Shown here in pieces: positions 1 to 6,068 of a DNA stretch of 6,289 bases. The stretch covers positions 1 to 6,289 of the forward strand of contig CAYUTA010000094.1 of the NCBI GenBank assembly GCA_964447605.1, written 5' to 3'. How positions within the stretch are numbered: the stretch's first letter is position 1; each line of letters opens with the position of its first letter. This stretch comes from CAYUTA01 sp964447605. Lineage in GTDB: Bacteria > Bacillota > Clostridia > Christensenellales > CAG-138. The translations under genes and the position numbers were made by a program. The notes beneath the pieces are model-generated. The model was not told where the DNA came from and made no database searches. It saw only the letters and a list, made by a program, of their open reading frames with translations.

Positions 1-67
1 TCGCATTTTGCTTGCATAAGCATGGTTGTTATGATTTTAGATACACACTCTAATTTATATGACACTA

Positions 68-97
68 TTGACATATTTCCGTTTTTAGTGCTATGCT
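68..97 (+). promoter_or_regulatory. Predicted sigma-A promoter of the B12-regulated operon
   Basis: A perfect -35 hexamer TTGACA lies at 68-73. An 18-base spacer leads to TATGCT at 92-97, a 4/6 match to TATAAT. A TG at 89-90 gives an extended -10 (TGnTATGCT). Transcription would begin near 103-105, just upstream of the riboswitch aptamer, as expected for a leader-controlled operon. The surrounding sequence is AT-rich. No operator is evident. This is seen in sequence; activity is inferred. Confidence 0.75.
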
Positions 98-112
98 CAA
101 TCTAATTTAATA

Positions 113-277
113 GTGGGAACAGGTCATGGAAGTCGGGTGCAACCCCCGCGCAAGGCCGTTGCTGTAAATCGTCCCAATGCCGTTAGCATAATGTCACTGA
201 AAGCAATTTTGGGAAGACGCCGATGGAAGAAGCCCTCGGGCTTCGGACGATGAGCCAGAATACTTGCCTCGTTCCTT
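113..277 (+). ncRNA. Cobalamin (B12) riboswitch aptamer
   Basis: The leader contains the conserved elements of a cobalamin riboswitch in the right order. These are a G-rich 5' strand (115-124), a GGGTGCAACCCC-like segment (135-146), a GCTGTAA segment (161-167), ACTGAAAG (196-203), GGGAAG (210-215), a GATGAGCC segment (249-256) and a B12 box AGCCAGAATACTTGCC at 253-268. The closing stem P1 can form between 115-123 and 268-276 with one mismatch and wobbles. Family knowledge: binding of a cobalamin normally shuts off expression downstream. Here the aptamer is followed by an intrinsic terminator, so premature termination is the likely mechanism. Whether it prefers adenosyl- or hydroxo/methyl-cobalamin cannot be judged by eye. 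The edges are good to about ten bases. Confidence 0.93.
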
Positions 278-300
278 GCCGCAAGGTTTCTTCTTGCGGC
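278..300 (+). other. Expression-platform hairpin after the B12 aptamer
   Basis: A perfect 8-bp stem pairs GCCGCAAG (278-285) with CTTGCGGC (293-300) around a 7-base loop. It starts directly after the aptamer closing stem and has no U-tract, so it is not a terminator. It may stack on P1 or take part in the switch between alternative leader folds. The rest of the leader, 301-364, contains no ORF I would support. It does contain GGCAAGT (341-347), which is complementary to part of the B12 box. Confidence 0.5.
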
Positions 301-364
301 GCGTTCAGCTCTGCGGACTGCCGGAGCAATGAATGAGTAGGGCAAGTCGCCTTCTTGTTGATTG

Positions 365-405
365 AGCCTGTTTGCATTGCCGAATGCAGACAGGCTTTGT
401 TGTTA
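365..405 (+). terminator. Intrinsic terminator controlled by the riboswitch
   Basis: A continuous 14-bp stem pairs 365-378 with 383-396 (AGCCTGTTTGCATT with AATGCAGACAGGCT, including one U-G wobble) around a GCCG tetraloop. It is followed by a T-rich run TTTGTTGTT. It lies between the B12 aptamer and the first gene, so it is the natural OFF element: B12-bound RNA terminates here and B12-free RNA reads through. The matching antiterminator was not confidently identified. The 406-460 segment after it is plain leader. Confidence 0.85.
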
Positions 406-460
406 TCCGCCGAAAAGTCGCATACGCGCCCTATCGACGATGGCATAAGAAGATACAACA

Positions 461-466
461 AGGAGG
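461..466 (+). promoter_or_regulatory. Ribosome binding site that fixes the cbiK start
   Basis: AGGAGG at 461-466 sits 10 bases before the ATG at 477. The reading frame is open upstream to a TTG at 372, but that lies inside the terminator stem and has no ribosome binding site. The 477 start also places a lipoprotein signal peptide exactly at the N-terminus. Confidence 0.9.
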
Positions 467-476
467 AAGAAAACAA

Positions 477-1409
477 ATGAAGCATTGCAAGTCTGTTCTT
501 GCCGCCGTGCTGGCGGTCCTGTTCGCACTGTCCGTGTCCGGCTGCACGGCAACGCCCGAGGCAACCCCGGCGGAACCCGTAGAAGCGCCCGCCGTCACAG
601 AACCGGCTTCCGGTCCCGCCGAGGCGGCCAAGCCCGTACTGCTTGTGGTCAGCTTCGGCACGAGCTTCAACGACAGCCGCGATATCACCATCGGCGCCAT
701 TGAAAACGCCTTGCAGACCGCCTACCCCGATTACGAGGTGCGCCGGGCGTTCACCAGCCAGATCATCATCGATAAGCTGAAAGAGCGCGACGGCCTTATC
801 ATCGACAAAGTTACCGAGGCCATGGACAGGCTTGTCGCCGACGGCGTCAAGGAGGTCGTAATCCAGCCCACGCATGTTATGAGCGGCTTTGAATATGACG
901 ATGTGATCACGGAGGTCACGCCTTATGCGGATAAGTTTGATCGCTTTAAGATCGGCGAAACGCTGCTTGCCACCGATGCGGACTACACGAGGATGATTCC
1001 CATCCTTACCGAGGCAACCAACGACGATAACGCCGGCGACACTGCCATCGTGTTCATGGGCCACGGCACCGAGCATGCGGCCAACGCGACCTATGCAAGG
1101 CTCCAGCAGATGCTGACCGGTGCGGGCTACGCCAATTACTTTGTAGGCACGGTGGAAGCCTCGCCGTCGCTAGACGATGTGCTGGCGCTGGTCAAGGAAA
1201 GCGGGGCAAAGAAGGTCGTGCTGCGGCCGCTCATGATTGTCGCGGGCGATCACGCCAATAACGACATGGCGGGCGACGAGCCCGATTCCTGGAAGTCCGC
1301 CTTTGAAAAAGCAGGCTTCGAGGTGGAGTGCGTTATCGAGGGTCTCGGTCAGATGCCCGCCATCCAGCAAATGATTGTCGATCATGCAGGCGCGGCAATG
1401 GCAAAATAA
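477..1409 (+). CDS. cbiK: CbiK-type sirohydrochlorin cobaltochelatase, surface lipoprotein
   Basis: This 310-residue protein belongs to the CbiK family of anaerobic class II chelatases, which insert Co2+ into sirohydrochlorin early in B12 synthesis. Residues 1-22 form a signal peptide ending in VSGC, with lipid-anchored Cys23. A Pro/Ala/Glu-rich tether spans about 24-51. The chelatase domain runs from 52 (LLVVSFGTSF) to the end. Compared from memory with Salmonella CbiK, the metal-site residues Glu89, His145 and His207 correspond to Glu139 (SGFEYDD), His196 (MGHGTEH) and His259 (VAGDHANND), so the active site looks intact. Domain length matches the family's ~260 residues. The oddity is location: classical CbiK is cytoplasmic, whereas this one should sit outside the membrane. 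Desulfovibrio has a known periplasmic CbiK. It is the first gene after the B12 riboswitch. The in vivo substrate (sirohydrochlorin, another tetrapyrrole, cobalt or iron) is not determined by sequence. Confidence 0.94.
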   Translation: MKHCKSVLAAVLAVLFALSVSGCTATPEATPAEPVEAPAVTEPASGPAEAAKPVLLVVSFGTSFNDSRDITIGAIENALQTAYPDYEVRRAFTSQIIIDKLKERDGLIIDKVTEAMDRLVADGVKEVVIQPTHVMSGFEYDDVITEVTPYADKFDRFKIGETLLATDADYTRMIPILTEATNDDNAGDTAIVFMGHGTEHAANATYARLQQMLTGAGYANYFVGTVEASPSLDDVLALVKESGAKKVVLRPLMIVAGDHANNDMAGDEPDSWKSAFEKAGFEVECVIEGLGQMPAIQQMIVDHAGAAMAK

Positions 1410-1412
1410 AAA

Positions 1413-1459
1413 GGGGCTTCCCCAATACGGCTTCCGCGCACAGAGATGTGTGCGGAAGC
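1413..1459 (+). other. Tandem intercistronic hairpins after cbiK
   Basis: Just after the cbiK stop, GGGG (1413-1416) and CCCC (1420-1423) can form a small hairpin. A long one follows: 1430-1442 pairs with 1447-1459 as a 13-bp stem (one G-U wobble) closed by a GAGA tetraloop of the GNRA type. No T-run follows (TGTACGTATC), so this is not a classic terminator. It more likely stabilises or processes the mRNA, setting different levels for cbiK and the genes behind it. Pairing is seen in sequence; function is inferred. Confidence 0.7.
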
Positions 1460-1490
1460 TGTACGTATCTGAGAAAAGAGGATTTCACCA

Positions 1491-2012
1491 ATGAAAAAAA
1501 CGCTTGGCATAACCCTGTTTGCGCTGCTGATTGCAGTCGCGCTGGCGGGTTGCGCACAAAAGAAAGCGTCTCCCGCCGTCACCGCCGCGCCCGCCGCTAC
1601 GCGCGTGCCGATGCCGGAACCGGTCCCCGAACCGCCGAAACCGCTTGTGGGCAGCCAGCTGCGGGACGGCGTCTATCCCATCACGGTTACTTCCAGTTCG
1701 TCGATGTTTCGCATTGTGAGCGCGCAGCTTACGGTTAAGGACGGCGGGATGACGGCCGTCCTGACCATGAGCGGGCAGGGCTACGGCAAGCTATACATGG
1801 GTACGGGCAACCAGGCGCTTGCCGATGCGGAAAGCAGCTATATCCCGTTTGTTTTAGACGCCAATGGCGCAAAGACCTTTCATGTGCCGGTTGCCGCGCT
1901 CAATCAGGATATTGACTGCGCTGCATGGAGCATTCGAAAGGAATCCTGGTATGATCGTGTGCTGGTGTTCCAGTCCGAATGGATTCCGGCGGACGCGATT
2001 TTGACGGAGTGA
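1491..2012 (+). CDS. Small lipoprotein with one NEAT-like beta domain
   Basis: This is a 173-residue protein of unestablished function. Residues 1-20 are a signal peptide ending in LAGC, giving lipidated Cys21. Residues 22-52 are a Pro/Ala-rich tether. The rest (59-170) is one beta-rich domain, beginning DGVYPITV and ending near IPADAI. Its pattern (DG-x-Y start, a polar S68-SSSM-FRI turn, TVKDG, then F-HVPV and a WYDR-VLVF strand) resembles the layout of NEAT haem-binding domains, but I cannot confirm that assignment. The same pattern recurs at the N-terminus of the next protein, so the two domains appear related. The start is supported by AGAGGA at 1477-1482, 8 bases upstream. Only 4 bases separate it from the next gene, implying translational coupling. 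Likely role: a cell-surface ligand-capture or relay protein feeding the transporter (inference). Confidence 0.87.
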   Translation: MKKTLGITLFALLIAVALAGCAQKKASPAVTAAPAATRVPMPEPVPEPPKPLVGSQLRDGVYPITVTSSSSMFRIVSAQLTVKDGGMTAVLTMSGQGYGKLYMGTGNQALADAESSYIPFVLDANGAKTFHVPVAALNQDIDCAAWSIRKESWYDRVLVFQSEWIPADAILTE

Positions 2013-2016
2013 ACGC

Positions 2017-3450
2017 ATGAACAGGAAAAGATTGATTCTGCTGCCGTGTGTGCTGGGAATTTTGCTCGGTGCGGCTGCCTGCACGCCAAAGCCGCTCGCC
2101 GATGGTCCATATACCGTGGAAGTAACGCTCATGGGCGGCTCGGGGCGCGCCGGTGTGGAATCGCCCGCCGCAGTTACCGTTCAGAATGGCGTCATAACGG
2201 CCACCGTCGTATGGAGCAGCCCCTATTATGAATGGATGCGGGTGGACGGTGTGCAATATGATCCAATCCAGAGCGATGGGAACGCCACGTTCGTTGTTCC
2301 CGTTGCGCTGGATACCGATATTTCCTTTTCCGCGTTGACCGTCGCCATGAGCGAACCACACGAGGTCGCGTACACGCTCCGATTCGATTCCGGCACGCTT
2401 GCGCCTGCGGATGCGTTCGCGCAGCCGGAGCGCAGCATGGAGCTGTCCTACGCCACACAGTTTCAGGTGGATTACTATGCGGGCGGATACAAGCTTTTGA
2501 CCCTTGCCGACGGCGCCCGTTATCTTGTTGTGCCGAAGGGCGGCGCTGCGCCTATCGGCATTGACGCCGATATGACCGTGCTGCAGCAGCCCATTGAAAA
2601 TATCTATCTCGTCGCCACTTCCGCCATGTGTCTGTTCGACGCGCTGGATGCGCTTCCCGCGATTCAACTTTCCGGCACGAAGGCGGATGGCTGGTATAAC
2701 GAAAATGTGCGGACAGCCATGAACGCGGGCAGCATACAATATGCGGGCAGGTACAGCGAGCCGGATTACGAATTGATTCTGTCAAGCGATTGCGGGCTTG
2801 CCGTAGAATCCACAATGATCGGCCACGCGCCGGAAGTCAAGGAAAAGCTCGTTGATTTGGGCGTTCCCGTATTGACGGACCTGTCGAGCCGGGAATCGCA
2901 TCCGCTGGGCCGCACGGAGTGGATCAAATTATATGCTGCCCTGCTCAATGAAGAGGACAGGGCGGACGCGCTTTTTGGCGAACAGGTCGCCTATCTGAAT
3001 GCGGCGGCAAGCAATGAATCCACCGGTAAAACGGTTGCGTTTTTCTATATCAGCACCTCTGGATACGCCATAGCCCGAAAATCCGGCGACTATGTCACGA
3101 AGATGATTGAGCTTGCCGGGGGCGACTACATCTTCGACAATCTCGGCGATCCCGAAACCGCCACCTCCACCGTGACGCTGGAAATGGAGAAGTTTTATGC
3201 TACCGCAAAGGCCGCGGACTACATCATTTACAACAGTACCATCGGCGGGGAACTGCACAGCCTGAACGAACTGCTCATGAAAAACGAACTGTTGGCGGAT
3301 TTTAAGGCAGTGCAGAGCGGCAATGTCTGGTGTACGGGTCAGAACCTGTTTCAGGAAACGACGCGGCTTGGCAGCATGATTCTGGACATACACCGAATGT
3401 TGACCGAGCCCGCGCCGACAAAGCTGAATTACCTTAACAAGCTGCATTAG
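2017..3450 (+). CDS. Substrate-binding lipoprotein, N-terminal beta domain plus FecB/BtuF-like fold
   Basis: This 477-residue protein is the extracellular binding component of the importer. A signal peptide (1-21) ends in AAAC, giving Cys22. Residues 29-133 form a beta-rich domain (DGPYTVEV at 29-36, FVVPV at 92-96, HEVAYTLRF at 115-123, PADA at 130-133) resembling that of the preceding lipoprotein. Residues ~143-465 fit a class III (Peripla_BP_2, TroA/FecB/BtuF-like) binding protein: a recognisable ligand-site loop after ILSSDCGLA, a central ELL-like helix region and a C-terminal NVWCTGQNLFQE segment. The family binds metal chelates, haem or corrinoids. Most such proteins lack this N-terminal domain and are ~300-350 residues long. 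The start has GGAG at 2006-2009, inside the end of the upstream gene. B12 riboswitch control favours a corrinoid or related ligand, but haem or a siderophore cannot be excluded. Confidence 0.94.
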   Translation: MNRKRLILLPCVLGILLGAAACTPKPLADGPYTVEVTLMGGSGRAGVESPAAVTVQNGVITATVVWSSPYYEWMRVDGVQYDPIQSDGNATFVVPVALDTDISFSALTVAMSEPHEVAYTLRFDSGTLAPADAFAQPERSMELSYATQFQVDYYAGGYKLLTLADGARYLVVPKGGAAPIGIDADMTVLQQPIENIYLVATSAMCLFDALDALPAIQLSGTKADGWYNENVRTAMNAGSIQYAGRYSEPDYELILSSDCGLAVESTMIGHAPEVKEKLVDLGVPVLTDLSSRESHPLGRTEWIKLYAALLNEEDRADALFGEQVAYLNAAASNESTGKTVAFFYISTSGYAIARKSGDYVTKMIELAGGDYIFDNLGDPETATSTVTLEMEKFYATAKAADYIIYNSTIGGELHSLNELLMKNELLADFKAVQSGNVWCTGQNLFQETTRLGSMILDIHRMLTEPAPTKLNYLNKLH

Positions 3451-3461
3451 GAACGGACGGG

Positions 3462-4493
3462 ATGGATGTGCCTGAAAAGAACAGAATGCGAAGATATTGG
3501 TTAACGGCAGCGGCGCTTTTTACGCTGCTGCTTGTGTTCATTGCGCTCAATATCAGCCTGGGCAGCGTGCGCGTGCCGCTGCGGGAGACGGTTCGCATGC
3601 TGCTTGGGCAAAGCGCGGACAAAACCGCATACAGCATCCTTTGGAAAATTCGCCTGCCTCGCATGCTCGCGGCCATTATTTTGGGCGGAGCGTTGGCACT
3701 GTCCGGTTTTCTGCTGCAAACCTTTTTCAATAACCCCATCGCCGGGCCGTATGTGCTGGGCATCTCCTCCGGCGCAAAGCTCGTTGTGGCGATTGTGATG
3801 GTCTGCGTATTGGGTGCAAACCGCTCCGTCAGCTCCGCCGGCTTGATCGGGGCGGCGTTCGTCGGCGCAATGCTCTCCATGAACTTTGTGCTGCTTATTT
3901 CGCAAAAGGTACACCGTTCAGCCATGCTCATTGTGAGCGGCGTGATGATCGGCTATATCTGCTCGGCCATCACGGATTGTATCATTACCTTTGCCGACGA
4001 CGTGAGCATTGTCAATCTGCATAACTGGTCCCGGGGCAGCTTTTCCGGCGTGTCATGGGAGGACGTACGCGTCATGGCCATTGTGGTGGCCGTCACCGCG
4101 CTTATCGTCTTTATTCTGTCAAAGCCCATCGGCGCCTATCAGCTTGGCGAGGCTTACGCGCAAAACATGGGGGTGAATATCAAAGCGTTCCGGGTGCTGC
4201 TCGTGCTGCTCTCCAGCGTGCTTTCCGCCTGTGTCACCGCCTTTGCAGGGCCGATTTCCTTTGTCGGCATCGCCGTACCGCACCTCGTCAAGCAGCTTTT
4301 GAAAACCTCCCGGCCGCTGATCGTGATTCCGGTATGCTTTTTAGGCGGCGCCATCTTTTGCTTAGGCTGCGATCTCATTGCCCGCACGGCGTTTGCGCCG
4401 CTGGAGCTAAGTATCAGCTCGGTGACCGCGGTATTCGGTGCGCCGGCCGTGATTGCCCTGATGATTCGCAGGCGGACGGGGGCGGATGCATGA
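3462..4493 (+). CDS. FecCD/BtuC-type ABC importer permease
   Basis: This 343-residue integral membrane protein has the hydrophobicity expected for about ten transmembrane helices. Family signatures are clear: RLPRMLAAIILGGALALSG around 64-82, then Q-x-FFNNPIAGP and LGISSGA (about 86-105). The cytoplasmic coupling segment LGEAYAQNMGVN (228-239) contacts the ATPase, and GPISFVGIAVPHLVKQL (263-279) is the hallmark C-terminal motif. Length is typical. It should form a homodimeric channel for a metal chelate, haem or corrinoid delivered by the binding lipoprotein. The chosen ATG follows AGGA at 3449-3452, 11 bases after the previous stop. A downstream ATG at 3486 is possible but less well supported. 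The stop overlaps the next start (ATGA at 4490-4493), so permease and ATPase are translationally coupled. Confidence 0.97.
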   Translation: MDVPEKNRMRRYWLTAAALFTLLLVFIALNISLGSVRVPLRETVRMLLGQSADKTAYSILWKIRLPRMLAAIILGGALALSGFLLQTFFNNPIAGPYVLGISSGAKLVVAIVMVCVLGANRSVSSAGLIGAAFVGAMLSMNFVLLISQKVHRSAMLIVSGVMIGYICSAITDCIITFADDVSIVNLHNWSRGSFSGVSWEDVRVMAIVVAVTALIVFILSKPIGAYQLGEAYAQNMGVNIKAFRVLLVLLSSVLSACVTAFAGPISFVGIAVPHLVKQLLKTSRPLIVIPVCFLGGAIFCLGCDLIARTAFAPLELSISSVTAVFGAPAVIALMIRRRTGADA

Positions 4494-5602
4494 ACGAATT
4501 CTTTTTTACCCATAAGCTCACCGTAGGTTACGGGAAAAAGCCGCTCATCCGAGATATCGAAATTCGATTGCAAAAGGGCAGGATTCTCACTCTGATCGGG
4601 CCCAACGGTTCGGGCAAATCCACAATTTTGAAAACCATCACAAAATATCTTTCGTGCGTCGCCGGAACGGTCTATATCGATGGCCGCTCCATCGCGGATA
4701 TGACGAACCGCGACCTTGCGCATCAGGTGTCCGTGGTGCTGACCCAGCGGCTCAGGACAGAGCTTCTCACCTGCCGGGAGGTGGTGGAAACCGGGCGCTA
4801 CCCATACACGGGCAGGCTCGGTATTCTCTCCGGCGAGGACAAAGTACAGGTGCGGAAGGCGATGGAGCTCGTTCATGTGCTTGACCTTGCGGAGCGTGAT
4901 TTTTCCGCCATCAGCGACGGGCAACGGCAGCGGGTGCTGCTGGCCCGCGCCATCTGCCAGGAGCCGGAGATTATCGTGCTGGATGAGCCGACCTCGTTTC
5001 TCGATATCCGCTACGAGCTGGAGTTGTTGAACATCCTCCGCACGATGGCCCAAGAGCGCGGCATCGCGGTCATCATGTCCCTGCACGAGCTGGATTTGGC
5101 ACAGCGCGTGTCCGACGACGTGCTCTGCGTCAAGGGCGAGACCATCACGCACTACGGAACCGCGCAGGAGATTTTCAAAAAGGATTTGATTGAACCGTTA
5201 TACGATTTGACGGAGGGAAGCTATAATCCCCTGTTCGGCAGCCTCGAGATGCGGCGGATCGAGGGCAGGCCGGAGGTGTTCGTCATCGCGGGCGGCGGTA
5301 CGGGCGTCGAAACGTATCGGACCTTGCAGAAAAAGCGTATTCCTTTTGCTACGGGCATTTTGCACGAAAACGATGTGGATTATCAGGTGGCAAAGGATTT
5401 AGCCAGTCAGGTCATTGCCGAAAAAGCTTTTGAGCGTATTGCCGACGCGACCTTTCAGCAGGCGGTGGAATGCGTCCGCGCCTGTGGAAACGTGTTGAAC
5501 TGCCTGACAAACTATGGCGAGCTGAACGCACGAAATCGAGCGCTATACATGGTAACCAGGCAAATGCAGCTACCCGTTATAAATAGCGACGATGGACTGT
5601 AA
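4490..5602 (+). CDS. FecE/BtuD-type ABC ATPase with C-terminal accessory domain
   Basis: This 370-residue cytoplasmic ATPase energises the importer. The first ~240 residues are a complete nucleotide-binding domain: Walker A GPNGSGKST (37-45), Q-loop Gln86, signature SDGQRQR (142-148, a variant of LSGGQ), Walker B IIVLDEP (161-167), D-loop FLD (170-172) and switch His199. Family ATPases usually end near 250-270. Here residues ~255-370 form an extra alpha/beta domain opening with VFVIAGGGTG (263-272) and containing ATGILHENDVDYQVA (287-301). I have the impression that similar tails occur on other Clostridial FecE-like ATPases, but I do not know their function. The glycine-rich start suggests a nucleotide or small-ligand site. 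Translation starts at the ATGA overlap with the permease; the frame is open further upstream, but only as a shadow of the permease gene. The last few residues lie at the junction with parA and may not be the ancestral ending. No terminator is visible after the stop. Confidence 0.96.
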   Translation: MNEFFFTHKLTVGYGKKPLIRDIEIRLQKGRILTLIGPNGSGKSTILKTITKYLSCVAGTVYIDGRSIADMTNRDLAHQVSVVLTQRLRTELLTCREVVETGRYPYTGRLGILSGEDKVQVRKAMELVHVLDLAERDFSAISDGQRQRVLLARAICQEPEIIVLDEPTSFLDIRYELELLNILRTMAQERGIAVIMSLHELDLAQRVSDDVLCVKGETITHYGTAQEIFKKDLIEPLYDLTEGSYNPLFGSLEMRRIEGRPEVFVIAGGGTGVETYRTLQKKRIPFATGILHENDVDYQVAKDLASQVIAEKAFERIADATFQQAVECVRACGNVLNCLTNYGELNARNRALYMVTRQMQLPVINSDDGL

Positions 5603-5987
5603 TTCTTGCCTTATGGTCGTAAAAGGGGCGGGCTGCGTCCACATATTGGCGCAGCATGTTTTCTCTGCCGTATTCGTTGATGAGCAGGGTTTCATATCCG
5701 GAGAGCTGGATGGAGGAGGGCATGAGATCGATGCCCTCGGCGTGGTGGATTATGCCCTCGGAAGGGTCGATGGGTTGCTCCGCAATAGCCTTGTCGATCA
5801 CGTCGGCAATGGTGTACGGCAGTTCGTCCGGGGTCTGGCAGCCGAGGCTCATGGTGAGGTTTGCCTGTGGATCGAGGTCGATGCACAGCACTTTTTCGCC
5901 TTGCTGGACAAGGGCGGCGGCAAGATTCACTGTGGTGGTCTTCGCTACGCCACCCTTTTGATTCACGATTGCGATTATTTGGGACAT
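5577..5987 (-). pseudogene. parA: ParA/Soj-type partition ATPase, C-terminal half missing
   Basis: On the minus strand, 136 codons begin a ParA-family ATPase, which normally drives segregation of plasmids, integrative elements or chromosomes. Visible are IIAIVNQKGGVAKTTT (4-19) with signature Lys11 and Walker A Lys16, and CIDLDPQANLT (35-45, Walker A' with Asp37/Asp39). The family length is ~250-280 residues. Homology runs to about RPFYD (120-124), where the Walker B strand (typically IIIDCPP-like) should follow. Instead an unrelated 12-residue tail leads to a stop. The protein therefore lacks Walker B and the C-terminal half and is presumably inactive. The start is sound: AAGGAG lies on the minus strand at 5994-5999, six bases before the ATG. 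The break coincides with the end of the ABC operon and the two genes overlap tail to tail by 26 bases, indicating a recombination or assembly junction. Confidence 0.87.
5600..5620. other. Junction between the B12 operon and truncated parA
   Basis: ParA similarity, read right to left, ends near 5616. The ATPase gene, read left to right, stops at 5602. There is no hairpin, terminator, inverted-repeat end or integrase site in the few bases between. The breakpoint is therefore likely within about 5600-5620. It could be an insertion or deletion scar, or an assembly join. I do not see a target-site duplication because the other edge of the insertion is not identified. Confidence 0.55.
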
Positions 5988-6017
5988 GGAATGCTCCTTT
6001 CAGTGTAGTGGCACTAA

Positions 6018-6052
6018 GGCTGGTATAGAGCTTATATACTCATTCTCTAGCC
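6018..6052 (-). promoter_or_regulatory. AT-rich imperfect inverted repeat upstream of parA
   Basis: GGCT...AGAG (6018-6030) can pair with CTCT-AGCC (6045-6052), leaving a 5-base bulge and an AT-rich loop containing TTATATACTC. Its position, 31 bases beyond the parA start, suits a promoter/operator or a partition site. I cannot find a convincing -35/-10 pair on the minus strand, so this is tentative. Confidence 0.3.
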
Positions 6053-6068
6053 AAGTAATAGATTTAAC

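Noticed and set aside
1..105. Short open frames on both strands in the AT-rich left flank
   Set aside because: Frame 1 is open to 105 and a minus ATG occurs at 74, but neither has a ribosome binding site and both overlap the operon promoter.
372..476. An upstream TTG start extending cbiK by 35 residues
   Set aside because: The start lies in the terminator stem, has no ribosome binding site, and would bury the lipoprotein signal. The ATG at 477 has AGGAGG at good spacing.
183..1076. Long minus-strand frame across the riboswitch and cbiK
   Set aside because: It is antisense to well-supported cbiK and the riboswitch, with no family pattern. It is a GC-rich codon shadow.
1430..1470. Intrinsic terminator between cbiK and the next gene
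   Set aside because: The stem is strong but is followed by TGTACGTATC rather than a T-run, and the downstream genes have no promoter of their own that I can see.
1900..2739. Long minus-strand frame across the lipoprotein genes
   Set aside because: It is Arg/His/Gly-rich and antisense to two genes with signal peptides and domain patterns, so it is a shadow ORF.
4055..4489. N-terminal extension of the ATPase frame inside the permease gene
   Set aside because: The translated stretch is Arg/Cys-rich and matches nothing expected of an ATPase. The ATGA overlap at 4490 gives a typical family N-terminus.
4154..5152. 332-residue minus-strand frame opposite permease and ATPase
   Set aside because: It is antisense to canonical Walker A, signature and Walker B motifs, and the translation has low-complexity His/Arg composition.
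5592..6008. Plus-strand frame opposite parA
   Set aside because: It is antisense to clear ParA Walker A motifs and has no ribosome binding site.
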